DNA of 64,000 nt from Ruminococcus sp. (GCA_017397925.1 JAFQHO010000052.1:48142-112141), one strand, 5' to 3'; positions 25,476-35,036 are shown, numbered from the stretch's first letter. The notes: a model not told the origin generated them from the sequence alone. Numbers and translations: made by a program.

Positions 25476-25520
25476 AGGCAACACAGCATTAGAGCATAAA
25501 AGCCATTTGCAGTGTTGCCT
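25476..25520 (-). terminator. Terminator of kinase/phosphatase operon
   Basis: 9-bp stem AGGCAACAC/GTGTTGCCT flanking a loop with a short inner helix; on the minus strand a T-rich tract follows. Sits 6 bases past the phosphatase stop. Confidence 0.6.
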
Positions 25521-25526
25521 AATATA

Positions 25527-26204
25527 TTATTTATTTATAGAATATTTTTCAAAAACAAAGTCAGATTCATCGAGTAAATTTTCTTTTATTTTTTTAAATA
25601 GCAAATCGAAATTAGGTTTACGACTTGATAAATTATGACAATCACTGCCAAATACAACAGGGAAATCGTTTTTCAATAATTTTTTCATTAATCGTTTTTC
25701 CTTAAAAATACGAAGCGCTTCATTATTCACTTGAAAAATAGCATCAATTTTAAGAATTTGCTCCATATCAGATTTGTTATAATAGGGTATATAACGATGA
25801 ACATGGGCAATGATTGGTTTAAGATTATGTTCGTATGTTACATTATGTATTTCTTCAATCATCCATTCTGCAAAATGTGAATACGGAAACTCCAGTAAAA
25901 TTAAATTTGTACCAGTGATTGCAAGTTTTTCTATATCTTTAACCTCACTTAATCCGTGTTCAATTGCTACTTCAGCACCTGTAACAATCTCAAGCGGTGA
26001 TGAATCTATTTTTTTTAATGCATTATCACGCTTTCTGAGAAAATCAGAAACTGATTTTTGTTTGTGTAAATAAAAATGTGGCGTAGCAATAACACGTTCA
26101 ATGCCCTGAGTTTTTAATATTTCAAGCATTTTCATAGACATTTCTACATCCTTTGCACCATCATCAATTTTGGGAAGAATGTGGCTATGATAATCTGTTC
26201 TCAT
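25527..26204 (-). CDS. CpsB/CapC-family tyrosine-protein phosphatase (PHP fold)
   Basis: A 225-residue metal-dependent phosphatase. PHP motifs are DYHSHILPKIDDGAK at the start (His6, His8), ATPHFY, the TGAEV segment, AHVHRY and GSDCHN near the C terminus. The family dephosphorylates bacterial tyrosine kinases of the CpsD type that control polysaccharide export. It overlaps the upstream kinase gene by 4 bases, so the two are coupled. No polysaccharide biosynthesis genes are adjacent in the window. Confidence 0.92.
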   Translation of the reverse strand: MRTDYHSHILPKIDDGAKDVEMSMKMLEILKTQGIERVIATPHFYLHKQKSVSDFLRKRDNALKKIDSSPLEIVTGAEVAIEHGLSEVKDIEKLAITGTNLILLEFPYSHFAEWMIEEIHNVTYEHNLKPIIAHVHRYIPYYNKSDMEQILKIDAIFQVNNEALRIFKEKRLMKKLLKNDFPVVFGSDCHNLSSRKPNFDLLFKKIKENLLDESDFVFEKYSINK

Positions 26205-27685
26205 TTATTCTCCTTATCTGATTTTTCCTTTGGTTCTTCTCCATATCCGTAATCAGAATATTTAGACTTGTAATAAGTACTGCCATTACCTTTGTTCTTA
26301 ATATCGTTCATAATGAAACCAAGCATATTCATATTTGCAAGGCTTATAGTTTTCATTGCTTGTTCTGCTTCATCAAAAGTAGTACTTCCATATTTGAGAA
26401 TTAAGAATATACCAGCAACGGATTTACTTACACCCATAGCATCTGTAACAACATTTACAGGTGGAGTATCGATAATAATGTAATCATATTTATCCGAAAG
26501 TTCCTCAAGAAGTTTTTCAGTCTGTTCAGATGCAAGTAATTCGGAAGGATTAGGTGGTTTGGGACCGGTTGGAAGTAAATCGAGATTTTTGACAACATTT
26601 TTATGAATGCATTTTGATGAAGTTTCCATTTTACTTATTACACTGGAAAAACCTACTTTATTCTTTGTCTGGAATATATTATGCTGTACGGGCTTTCTCA
26701 TATCAGCATCAATTAATAATACCTTATTATCTGCTTGTGCTAAAGTAATTGCAATATTTGCAGCTGTTGTTGATTTACCCTCGGAAGGATTGGGACTTGA
26801 AATAGCAAAAATTTTTTTATCAGATGTAGAAAGTGAGAAAATAAGATTGGTACGCATAGCTTTATAGCTTTCTACTATATGGAATGGAAAATCTTTAGAA
26901 AGAAGTGTTTTACGTTCATCTTTTTCATTTTTCTTCTTTTTTCCGCGGGTAAAACGATGAATTTCACCAACAACAGGCTTATTATATTTATTATTAAGTA
27001 ATTCTGTGTCTTTTACAGTATTATCAAAGAAATCAAAAACAAAAATCAACAAAACTGCAATCATAATTCCAGCAAGCATACCGACAACAGTATTTTTTGG
27101 AATATTGGGCGAAATCGGTTTTGCGTATATTTTAGCTGGTCCTATTGCTTCAACTGAACCTGCACCGACAACTCTTACAAGAAAATCCGGTGCAATATCA
27201 GCAATAATATTACAAAGATCGGCTGAAAGTGCAGGATCCTTTGTTACAGCAACAATCTTAAGAACTTCAGTATCATCTACAGACGACATTGTAAGACAAT
27301 CTCTGATCGAATTAATTCCTACTGTTTTCTTTTCATTATCGATAGAAAAAGATCCTTTAAGCTTGTCAACAGGGTATTTCTTTAAAAGCTCATTTCCAAC
27401 CTCGTCAAGGACAGCGTCATCCTGTAATACAGCTATGTATGTGCTTACAAGTGATTTAGAAGCATTAAGATCGTTTAAATTAACCGCATCACCTGTAACG
27501 GTGTTGTTGTTCTTAACATACATTGAAGTGTACGACCTGTATTCAAGCGGCATAACATACTTTGAAAATCCAAATGCAGCACCTGCACCTACAATTGCTA
27601 ATATTAAAATTAGCCACCACTTGCCTATGACAAGCTGAAAAATTGATTTTAATGAGTATTCGTTTTCATTTCCCATATTTGACAC
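26201..27685 (-). CDS. Wzz/BY-kinase fusion (polysaccharide co-polymerase and tyrosine autokinase)
   Basis: 494 residues. The Wzz-type chain-length domain spans about 10-235, with membrane segments near 25-45 and 205-222 and an external helical domain between. The cytoplasmic BY-kinase domain (about 255-480) has Walker A PSEGKSTTAANIA, Walker A' VLLIDADMRKP and Walker B YIIIDTPPVN. A C-terminal tyrosine cluster (YYKSKYSDYGYG) is the autophosphorylation site. Firmicutes usually split these domains; here they are fused as in proteobacterial Wzc. It regulates polymer length and export together with the phosphatase encoded next. A gene pair without a capsule locus in view. Confidence 0.9.
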   Translation of the reverse strand: MSNMGNENEYSLKSIFQLVIGKWWLILILAIVGAGAAFGFSKYVMPLEYRSYTSMYVKNNNTVTGDAVNLNDLNASKSLVSTYIAVLQDDAVLDEVGNELLKKYPVDKLKGSFSIDNEKKTVGINSIRDCLTMSSVDDTEVLKIVAVTKDPALSADLCNIIADIAPDFLVRVVGAGSVEAIGPAKIYAKPISPNIPKNTVVGMLAGIMIAVLLIFVFDFFDNTVKDTELLNNKYNKPVVGEIHRFTRGKKKKNEKDERKTLLSKDFPFHIVESYKAMRTNLIFSLSTSDKKIFAISSPNPSEGKSTTAANIAITLAQADNKVLLIDADMRKPVQHNIFQTKNKVGFSSVISKMETSSKCIHKNVVKNLDLLPTGPKPPNPSELLASEQTEKLLEELSDKYDYIIIDTPPVNVVTDAMGVSKSVAGIFLILKYGSTTFDEAEQAMKTISLANMNMLGFIMNDIKNKGNGSTYYKSKYSDYGYGEEPKEKSDKENK

Positions 27686-28074
27686 TTCTCCTTATTCGTT
27701 GAATATACTACGACGAAATAATAATTGGTGATTTCCGCTATATATCGGTTATAATTTCGTCAACTCTTATTATTATAGCATTATTACGTGATATTGTCAA
27801 GACAAAAAAGTATTAGTTTTTAAAAAATTATATACAAAATATATTTCAGATAAATAATAGAAATATGACACTAAAAACTTAGGTCTATGCCTTAACAATA
27901 GTGTTTCATTATACTATTTCAAGAGGGAACCTCTAAACCTCCCTCACAGCGAATTTTCTATGACAAACAGCATTTACTTCGTTGCCAAAACTTGCAATAC
28001 ATCAAGTATTACTGCGGTTTGCCGCCTTATAACTGATATTTTTCATATACAAAATAACGCTTAAGTTCGAATTT
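27686..28074. other. Intergenic region with structured, possibly repetitive DNA
   Basis: From about 27920 to 28040 there are several small hairpins: GAGGGA...TCCCTC, AATAC...GTATT and GCGG-TTTG-CCGC. It also holds GGGAACCTCT (27925-27934), whose complement AGAGGTTCCC recurs at 40517 and 51289. It may be a degenerate dispersed element. No ORF of note. Confidence 0.4.
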
Positions 28075-29013
28075 TTAGAGAATCCCGATAATGAATGTTC
28101 CGAAATTCTCCTTTTCGAAATACTTTACATCAAACATAGATAAATATTGTTTGCTATCTGCTTTTTCTTTTGAAATTATTTTAATCTTTTTTGAATTCTC
28201 AATAACTATATATGCAAATTCATTTGCCTGCGGATATCTTTCGAAAGCGCGTATTATTTTACAGCGAATATAGATAAATCGTTTCTTTCTTTTATCGTCT
28301 AAATTGTCATAGAATACCTTTTCTTCTTCTGAAAGCTTGATTGAAAAAGCTATTTCACGTCGCTTCTCTTCCTGTGCAGCCTTGATTTGTCTATTCTTTT
28401 CAATACGAGCTTCAACAAGTGATGAATATGCTGAACATTTCTTAAAATCAGTTGTAAATACAGTTTTATGTATGATATACAATGCCATAGCGTCATTAAA
28501 AGCGTTGTGAAAGCTGCCGTTTTCAGGTATATACCCAAATGATGAAGCAAGCTCCTTCACACTGATTGCTTCAGGAAGCTTCATATATTTTATCATTTCA
28601 TCCTGTATATCTTTTACAACGCCGCATATACGACATAATCCATCAATATTTTTTCCTAAGTTATAATGTTGCCTTATATCATTTTGCAGACCAAGTTTAT
28701 CAAAGCTTCCCCAGACCCATAATTCTTTAATATTGTATCTATTTATAAGTTCTGAAACTTCAAGAAGAACATCATTGCTATCTTTCGAAGCGGATATTTC
28801 CTCCTGACTGAGGTGCGTTAATTCACGACATTGTTTAGAAAGCTTCGGATAACGATTAGGCTTTGATGTTGCATAAAATTTTTCGGTAACATTGTAATCT
28901 GTATCGCATATAACTACACCTACAGACAGCATTTCACTGCAAAAACGATACTTTGCTGTACCGCAGGTAAATTCAAAATCAGCAAACCCGATGTATTTTT
29001 TTGAAACTGCCAT
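28075..29013 (-). CDS. DEDDh-family 3'-5' exonuclease
   Basis: A 312-residue protein. The N-terminal exonuclease fold (about 5-190) has ExoI motif ADFEFTCG, ExoII around LWVWGSFDKLG (Asp), and ExoIII with HNAFNDA (His and Asp), typical of KapD/RNase T-like nucleases. The C-terminal ~110 residues are charged and helical and not assigned. I choose the ATG at 29013 (MAVSKKYIGF), preceded by GGAGGG; the longer frame would need a TTG start inside the ribosome site. A separate weak promoter (29095-29123) suggests it is not part of the Ter operon upstream. RNA or DNA substrate cannot be told. Confidence 0.82.
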   Translation of the reverse strand: MAVSKKYIGFADFEFTCGTAKYRFCSEMLSVGVVICDTDYNVTEKFYATSKPNRYPKLSKQCRELTHLSQEEISASKDSNDVLLEVSELINRYNIKELWVWGSFDKLGLQNDIRQHYNLGKNIDGLCRICGVVKDIQDEMIKYMKLPEAISVKELASSFGYIPENGSFHNAFNDAMALYIIHKTVFTTDFKKCSAYSSLVEARIEKNRQIKAAQEEKRREIAFSIKLSEEEKVFYDNLDDKRKKRFIYIRCKIIRAFERYPQANEFAYIVIENSKKIKIISKEKADSKQYLSMFDVKYFEKENFGTFIIGIL

Positions 29014-29375
29014 TTTGTCACCCTCCAATAAAGGTATATCTTAATTATTTCACATTTATTGAAATAAGAAAAACCAACTTTATACCATAAATCAATTATA
29101 TCTCAGCTATTTTTCAAAGTAAACACGAACCTGTATTTTTGTCAGATTGCACAATAATACCAATCATAATATGTCGTTTTCGTTACATCACCAAAATATC
29201 ATTCACCTTTATTCGCTTCTATATATACATTCAAATGAGAACGAAAAAACGGACACGAAAAATAAATATTTTTTATTTTTAATCAAAAGAAGCTCTAAAT
29301 AATAAAAATGCATCAGCAGAACTGATGCATCAAAAATACAACTAAAAAAACGCAAATTAAAATAAGCTACAGATA
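29014..29375. other. Intergenic region between KAP gene and exonuclease
   Basis: Contains the operon terminator (29303-29330) and a candidate minus-strand promoter for the exonuclease: TTTACT (29123-29118), 17-base spacer, TATAAT (29100-29095). Otherwise AT-rich with nothing recognisable. Confidence 0.5.
29303..29330 (-). terminator. Terminator of the Ter/KAP operon
   Basis: Perfect 9-bp stem ATGCATCAG/CTGATGCAT with a 5-base loop; on the minus strand it is followed by a T-run. It marks the end of the 11-kb operon. Confidence 0.85.
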
Positions 29376-31052
29376 TTATTTATTATCATTGCTGAAAATT
29401 ACTTCATCATCATATAACCACTGCACAGCGTTAGGTTCAAGATTAAGAAAACGGCAAATATTATTAATACGCTCAAATTTTGATAATGTACTCATTGAAG
29501 TTCCTAAATATATCGTTGCTCCATTATAAGTATAATCAAGAGCACTACTTGCACGGAAGTAATTTTTCCCTTCAGTTATCACATCGCTGTTGATTGTCAG
29601 TAAATTTGAATATTTGTTAAGGAGTTCTTCTACACGTGAGGGATTATTTTTTAAAATTAATTCGATAGTTATTTTCGCTGCTTCTGTTGCTGTTTGTACA
29701 GATATATTTTCATCTATACCCTGGATTATTACTTTGTTAATCTGTATTGCCTTCTTGCGTTCTTTCGGCTCCTCAGCTTTTGGAATACTTGTTATTGCTG
29801 TTAAACTTAATACATCACAGAAAGACTTGTATATATTTTTATCCCTAAAAATATTGTTTGCCTTTTCAAGTGATGAGTTAAGCTTTTTCAATATATATAC
29901 CGCGCTTTGTTCCTCAGATGTCAGCTTCCGTTCAGTTTCACCGTTTATATTGCTATTTTCACGGGCTAAGAAATCGCTTGGATTTTCTAATAATGACTGC
30001 ATTTCCTCAACATCGTCCTTATGGTTTACAAGTAACTCCGATGCCATAATAGAGCTTATTTGTAATACGAGGCTTGCAAGCAACAGGAACTTTCCTTTTT
30101 CATTGAGCTTACCACCATCGTTTTTCTTGTTAACATCATGTACAAGACGCAATAGCGTAAATGAATTATACAACCTTTTAAATGTTCTGGGATTCATACC
30201 CAATGTATCTTTGAGCAAGCCTGTTACTACATCTAAAATTTCGTCATTGATATCACCTTTAAATGTTTCCTTAACAAGTTTATCAATGGTATAATTTTCA
30301 ACCGGCATACGGAAAGGAAGCTGAATTATTTTATCAAAAAAGCTTCGACATTTTTCGTCTGTCATATCTTTTCCATATTTTGCACGAACACCTTTTACTA
30401 CTACACCATAATCAATTGCCAGCACAAATACGCATTTCTTTACATCCATAAATAGTTTCATAATTTCTAATAATTCTACAGCTGTTTCAGGTGAAAGACG
30501 ATCAAGATCATCGACAAAAATAACTACGCGTCCATTATCTGCAACCTCATTTACAAGATTTGAAAAATCTTCCTTCAACTGTGAAACACTGTTTGTTTTT
30601 TCATGAGTAAACATCTCCATTGCAAGAGAAGTATCAAAGCCTGTTTTGGCAGTAATAAACTGGCCTACTCCGTTTACAGCTATTTTACTGAGTGTAGTAA
30701 GTATTTTTTTGCCTTTTTCAGAATTCATCTTATTTACTTTGCTGATGCTTTCAATTATATTTATAATAAAAGAAGTATACAAATCTCCGGACATATTAAA
30801 CTGTGAATACTGCCACGTATTAAAATACACCGGTATTACTTCCTTGTTTTCCTTTGAAAATGACGCGATCATCTGATTTATGAAGGTAGATTTACCTGTA
30901 CCCCAGTCTCCTTGCAGAGCAACTGACATTGGTGTCTGGCAGCCATTAATAAATTGTACTAATCCCTTGACATAGTCTTCGGTACCAAGACAATTTGAAT
31001 CATTTGCTTCAAGTGGAAGGTCTGATACTCCATATAATTCTTTATTATTCAT
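29376..31052 (-). CDS. KAP-family P-loop NTPase
   Basis: A 558-residue STAND-like ATPase of the KAP family. Walker A is GDWGTGKST (Lys54), a FNTWQYSQ motif follows (about 78-84), and Walker B is VVIFVDDLDRL (Asp181/182), the KAP hallmark. A helical middle and C-terminal part (about 250-450) is followed by a small domain near 480-558 with LDYTYNGATIYLG. KAP proteins are known from membrane-linked signalling, plasmid exclusion and prophage-type defence loci. Here it is the last gene of the Ter operon, 31 bases after the HAD gene with no promoter between, so it is probably co-expressed. Its own target is unknown. Confidence 0.88.
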   Translation of the reverse strand: MNNKELYGVSDLPLEANDSNCLGTEDYVKGLVQFINGCQTPMSVALQGDWGTGKSTFINQMIASFSKENKEVIPVYFNTWQYSQFNMSGDLYTSFIINIIESISKVNKMNSEKGKKILTTLSKIAVNGVGQFITAKTGFDTSLAMEMFTHEKTNSVSQLKEDFSNLVNEVADNGRVVIFVDDLDRLSPETAVELLEIMKLFMDVKKCVFVLAIDYGVVVKGVRAKYGKDMTDEKCRSFFDKIIQLPFRMPVENYTIDKLVKETFKGDINDEILDVVTGLLKDTLGMNPRTFKRLYNSFTLLRLVHDVNKKNDGGKLNEKGKFLLLASLVLQISSIMASELLVNHKDDVEEMQSLLENPSDFLARENSNINGETERKLTSEEQSAVYILKKLNSSLEKANNIFRDKNIYKSFCDVLSLTAITSIPKAEEPKERKKAIQINKVIIQGIDENISVQTATEAAKITIELILKNNPSRVEELLNKYSNLLTINSDVITEGKNYFRASSALDYTYNGATIYLGTSMSTLSKFERINNICRFLNLEPNAVQWLYDDEVIFSNDNK

Positions 31053-31083
31053 TAATTAATCCTCCTGTTTTTTAGATAATCTA

Positions 31084-31845
31084 TTATATTTGTTCAATAA
31101 CATATCTGAGAATAAATTCCGAAAAAATATCATCTTTACAAATGAGTGTGTTAGCATTTTTTACAGCATTAAGCATTTTTTCATCGGGTACTAAAGCAAT
31201 ATCAGCTATATTAAGCATCGAACAGTCAATAGGGCTGTCACCGGCTGAAATAATACTTTTACATTTGTAATTCTCCGCAAATCGCCTTACTCCTACTCCT
31301 TTATTGGCAGCTGGAGGAAATAAATAGATTTTGCTTCCAGCATATTCCAATAAAATATCAGTATCCTTTTTACATTCAACTGCTATGCGTTCTGTTTCAT
31401 CTCTGTTATGACAATGAAGAAAAAGAAACATATCGTCAACTATCCGTACAGTTTTAAAACAATCGTATTCATTGTACTTAGTGCAAAGTCGTTTTAATTC
31501 ATCCATATATGGATTTGAAAGCTTTTGGGAGGTTTTATACCAATTTTCATCAGGGATACCATTTTTTAATAAAACTGCCCCGTTGCATACAAGTGCAAGT
31601 TCAGGCGTACAACCCTCTGGGAACTTGATACGTTTATACTGTTCTGCAGATCTTGTTGTAACAGGAAGAAGTATAACATTTTCATCGGCTGTGATTTCCT
31701 CAATAAGCTTACAGGAAAGGGGAGTGAAGAAACTGAGTTCCTTTCCCTCAAGAATTTCAGCACAAATATCATTTTCTGATTTTATACGATGCGAAACAAG
31801 AAGGGTATTGTCAAGGTCGCAGGCAAAAAGTATTTTTTCTTTCAT
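31084..31845 (-). CDS. HAD-superfamily phosphatase of the Ter biosynthetic module
   Basis: 253 residues. HAD motif I is FACDLDNTLL (Asp10, Asp12), motif III includes NKGVGVRRFAE, and motif IV is SAGDSPIDCSML, with a C2-type cap in between (about 85-170) as in Cof or sucrose-phosphate-phosphatase-like members. HAD phosphatases accompany the two PRTase-like proteins and the CitE-like protein in Ter operons, where a final dephosphorylation in a nucleoside-like pathway has been proposed. It overlaps the preceding gene by one base, so translation is coupled. Confidence 0.88.
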   Translation of the reverse strand: MKEKILFACDLDNTLLVSHRIKSENDICAEILEGKELSFFTPLSCKLIEEITADENVILLPVTTRSAEQYKRIKFPEGCTPELALVCNGAVLLKNGIPDENWYKTSQKLSNPYMDELKRLCTKYNEYDCFKTVRIVDDMFLFLHCHNRDETERIAVECKKDTDILLEYAGSKIYLFPPAANKGVGVRRFAENYKCKSIISAGDSPIDCSMLNIADIALVPDEKMLNAVKNANTLICKDDIFSEFILRYVIEQI

Positions 31846-32900
31846 TAACTATCCGCAAGTTTTCGGATTATCCCACAGGCTTTATAATTTTCAAGTGGAT
31901 ATTCCTCAACTGCTACTCCTTTCTCTGATGCAAGTCGGTATATATGTCCGAGATTTTCATAGTCTTTAAGACTATAAACAAGCACTTTATATGGTATTCT
32001 TCTGAGAAGTACACGTGTTGTTTCACCTATTCCCGGCTTAATAAGATTTATATCGTCAATTAAAAAATGCTTTGCAATACGATGAGTTTCGGCATATCCT
32101 ATTCCGTGTTCAACTTGTTTATCAGACCTGCAAGAGCTATTTTCAAAGATGAACCGCTTTTCTATTGTGTTTATAAATTCATATGTAAGGTCATAAGGTT
32201 CAAATTCTTTGTAATACATCGCTCCGTGAAAGTCATCTGTGCCTATAATATCACCACGAAGAAAAGTGCGGCTTATAAGTCCTGATACTGTTGCATTAAG
32301 GCAAGAATTAGCAATAAGAAAATCCTCGTGGGTACCGCATTTTTCGGCAACGTGTGCAGGGTCCGAAAGAACTGCAATTCCAGGATTAATTTCAGGAAAA
32401 TCCTTCATATCATTATTCAGCTGCCGTTGAATTGTACCTTTTCCGGTCCATCCATCTACAAATTGTATGCAATCGCTTTCATGTCGCGAAATAATATACT
32501 TTAAAGCATTTTTGTCTATTCCGCGGCCACGTATTATTGAGATAGAGTAATGTGGAACCTTAACCGAATATTTCTTCTCTATAAACCGTTTTATCAGTAT
32601 TCCAACAGGTGTGCCGCCTCTTGCAAGAGAAACTATAACAGGAGATTTTCCTCTATCATAATATATCTTATCAGCTACTTTAGCTACTGCACTTGCCGTT
32701 ATATCTGCAAACCTGTAAAGTGCATCTTTATATGCAGAAAGGTACTTTTCTGAAGGAAGATATTCACGGGGAAGCATCTCACAATATGAAATACCGCTTT
32801 GAATAAGCTGTTCACGAACAGAACTATCCAAAGGCTCAATTTGTCCGGTAATATCCTTTAAAAGCAACGTTACATCACAAGGCTTATAGGAGCTTATCAT
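31845..32900 (-). CDS. PRTase-like protein with PELOTA-type C terminus (StiP-like)
   Basis: 351 residues. The N-terminal ~240 residues are PRTase-like: SLARGGTPVGILI and a PRPP-loop-like IQFVDGWTGKGTIQ. The C-terminal ~90 residues (TRVLLRRIPYKVLVYS to the end) match the PELOTA-type RNA-binding fold described for this family, which databases also call 'cysteine protease StiP'. I see no protease triad and prefer the phosphoribosyltransferase reading. It is a core enzyme of the Ter biosynthetic module. It overlaps the preceding CitE-like gene by 17 bases. Confidence 0.82.
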   Translation of the reverse strand: MISSYKPCDVTLLLKDITGQIEPLDSSVREQLIQSGISYCEMLPREYLPSEKYLSAYKDALYRFADITASAVAKVADKIYYDRGKSPVIVSLARGGTPVGILIKRFIEKKYSVKVPHYSISIIRGRGIDKNALKYIISRHESDCIQFVDGWTGKGTIQRQLNNDMKDFPEINPGIAVLSDPAHVAEKCGTHEDFLIANSCLNATVSGLISRTFLRGDIIGTDDFHGAMYYKEFEPYDLTYEFINTIEKRFIFENSSCRSDKQVEHGIGYAETHRIAKHFLIDDINLIKPGIGETTRVLLRRIPYKVLVYSLKDYENLGHIYRLASEKGVAVEEYPLENYKACGIIRKLADS

Positions 32901-33867
32901 TCTTTTTCTCCTTTATTCCATATATATTTCCAAGAATTTTGATACGTTCTGCCCATTTTCTATGACAGTTCACCTCATTCATACGGGAACAGTCATCGCT
33001 TTTTTCTACCCCGTATTTCTTATGATTCCAGCTAAGTATTGATTCAGCATCGTTATAATCCTCAGAAGTAACTTTAAGACTTTCAAAAATAAACGGAAGC
33101 TGAGAAGGGTGTACTGCAGTTTTACCTACAAAACCGTTTATTCTGTCAAGCTCCAGTTCATTTTTCAATCCAATAGCCCACTGCTCATCAGAGTTGTTTT
33201 CAAAATATTCCCAAACAGGACCTGAAACAACAAAATCTTTTGCAAAAATATTTATGATATCAATAAGTATATCCCTTACTACACCAACATCGTAAATTGT
33301 CTGATAAGATGAACGTCTTAAACCGTAAAGATTGCAAAAATCATTTCCGCCAACACGTACATTTAGTATGTATTTACTTGAAGCAAGCAATAATTCTTTT
33401 ATTGCATTCAGCTGAGAAATTCTGGTTGTTTTATCAGCAATTGCTGAACTTTCAAGAATGGGCATTGCGTAAAACGGCTTACTTCTATTTTGGTTTATTT
33501 TCGTTATTACATTAATATAGTCAGCACCATTATTCATATCAAATTTGGGCAGAATATAGCCGGTAATAATATCTGAATATGAAGCCAGTATTTCATTCAT
33601 TTTTTTAAGATGTTCGGGATTTCGCACTCTTACAAATAATAGTGGAAGTTTATCCTTATGCTGAATTTTATCAAGTGTTTCTAAAAGCGTTTTTTCAGCT
33701 TTTTCAAGTGCAGATTCCAAAATTGCATCCTCAAGACAGAATGCAACAGAAGCCAGACATTCATAAGAATCATTAAGAATTTTATCTGCTATGGAACTGT
33801 TTACCGCAGGTGTATAAAGGAGTCCGCCAAGCATATAAGGCAGGTACTCATTATTGATATCAGTCAT
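32884..33867 (-). CDS. CitE/HpcH-HpaI-like aldolase or lyase of the Ter module
   Basis: A 327-residue TIM-barrel protein of the citrate-lyase beta/HpcH-HpaI group. Recognisable features are LLYTPAV near the start, CLEDAILESALEKAE (acidic metal ligand region), RVRNPEHL (Arg of the active site), ILPKFD and KTAVHPSQLPF near the C terminus, typical of CitE. In Ter operons this enzyme sits with PRTase and HAD genes and is thought to act on a carbon-carbon bond in an unknown metabolite. Its stop is adjacent to the PRTase-TRSP gene. Confidence 0.88.
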   Translation of the reverse strand: MTDINNEYLPYMLGGLLYTPAVNSSIADKILNDSYECLASVAFCLEDAILESALEKAEKTLLETLDKIQHKDKLPLLFVRVRNPEHLKKMNEILASYSDIITGYILPKFDMNNGADYINVITKINQNRSKPFYAMPILESSAIADKTTRISQLNAIKELLLASSKYILNVRVGGNDFCNLYGLRRSSYQTIYDVGVVRDILIDIINIFAKDFVVSGPVWEYFENNSDEQWAIGLKNELELDRINGFVGKTAVHPSQLPFIFESLKVTSEDYNDAESILSWNHKKYGVEKSDDCSRMNEVNCHRKWAERIKILGNIYGIKEKKNDKLL

Positions 33868-34986
33868 TTATTTATCCTCGTTATTTTCCCATTTTATCAT
33901 TTTTATATTTTCGTTTCCACATGTGTGCAACGCGTTTATAAGAGAATTTACCCCCTTATCAGATGCACACTGAGAATCTGTTATTATCAGTACACTATCA
34001 TAATTTTGTAAATTATAGATATATGTAACTCTTATTTCGTCATAAAGACTTACAAGCTCATATCTTCGGCTGAGTGGATAGTCATCCTCAGAGCTTACAG
34101 CTATAGGACTTCTTGTAGTTGAATGACATTTTACGTTATATCCTTCTTTTTCGAGTTCAGAAGCTATATAAATTGCTGGATACATAAATTCTTCTGTACC
34201 GATAACAAGAATATTTTTTTCATTTTCTCTGTTAATTACAGATTTAATTTCTCTCCATAGCTTATTGCAAGCTACATCATATATGCTGCCTTTTACAAGC
34301 CGCCTTGCATTAATGTCGCCTGCTATGTTCTTTACTATTGGATTTTTTTCAGGGATGTTGACGTTCACTTCGAAATATTTGCCATCTTTTTTGTACCTCT
34401 CAGCAATTGCTGTATAGCTGCTATGGTCAGTTTTGACAAGATAGCTTATGCCGATATTTCGCTTCTTATATACTTCATATGAAGATTCATTCATACCATT
34501 CAAAAGGGATGCTACAGAAAATTTAACTCTTTTGCCGTATTCCCTTTCAATAATATCAATAATTTTCAATATAGTATTACCTGTAGTGACTTCGTCCTCA
34601 ACAAAAACTATACGGTCGATTTCAGCAATTATCTTTTCGATATCATCACGTACAAGTTTCTGCTCAGTTGCGTGACTGTGAGATTCAGTGAAATACAGCC
34701 ATTTTACGCCATCTATATTTTCTCTTGTAGTTTGCATATATAAGGTATCAAGCTTTACTGCAAGAGCTGCACCTATTGCGGTAGCAGTTTCAGCAAATCC
34801 AACCAGAAGAAGCTTCTCATCAATATAGGATTCTTTGACTATTTCAGCAAGTTCACTTGTCATATTGAAAAAAGAAGTAGGACTTACAGGTATATGCTTG
34901 CATTGCATACGATTTACCACAAGATACTTTCTTTTGTTATTATTTTCCCTTGATGCAACAGCTACAATTTCTTTTTCAGTGTACAT
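33868..34986 (-). CDS. Phosphoribosyltransferase with TRSP domain
   Basis: 372 residues from the ATG at 34986 (MYTEKEIVAV), which has an AGGGAGA site. A longer frame starting at 35073 would run through the upstream hairpin. The PRTase domain (about 20-215) has the PRPP motif IVFVEDEVTTGNTILKI. A C-terminal TRSP domain (about 230-372) contains the defining tetrapeptide in HSTTRSPIAVSS and IGTEEFMYPAIYIA. This two-domain architecture is typical of Ter-associated biosynthetic operons. Probable role: glycosidic bond formation with PRPP in a nucleoside-like product. Confidence 0.88.
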   Translation of the reverse strand: MYTEKEIVAVASRENNNKRKYLVVNRMQCKHIPVSPTSFFNMTSELAEIVKESYIDEKLLLVGFAETATAIGAALAVKLDTLYMQTTRENIDGVKWLYFTESHSHATEQKLVRDDIEKIIAEIDRIVFVEDEVTTGNTILKIIDIIEREYGKRVKFSVASLLNGMNESSYEVYKKRNIGISYLVKTDHSSYTAIAERYKKDGKYFEVNVNIPEKNPIVKNIAGDINARRLVKGSIYDVACNKLWREIKSVINRENEKNILVIGTEEFMYPAIYIASELEKEGYNVKCHSTTRSPIAVSSEDDYPLSRRYELVSLYDEIRVTYIYNLQNYDSVLIITDSQCASDKGVNSLINALHTCGNENIKMIKWENNEDK

Positions 34987-35036
34987 ATTAAAAATCTCCC
35001 TATATTTTTGTGCTATATTACACAAAAATACAGCAG

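Larger units (their letters stand above)
25209..25526. other. Intergenic region with two terminators
   Basis: Holds a plus-strand terminator (25252-25286) and a minus-strand hairpin (25476-25520). The ~190 bases between show no recognisable feature. Confidence 0.5.

Noticed and set aside
31845-32900. StiP as a cysteine protease
   Set aside because: I see PRPP-loop-like and PELOTA-like segments but no convincing Cys-His protease pair; the database name is probably misleading.
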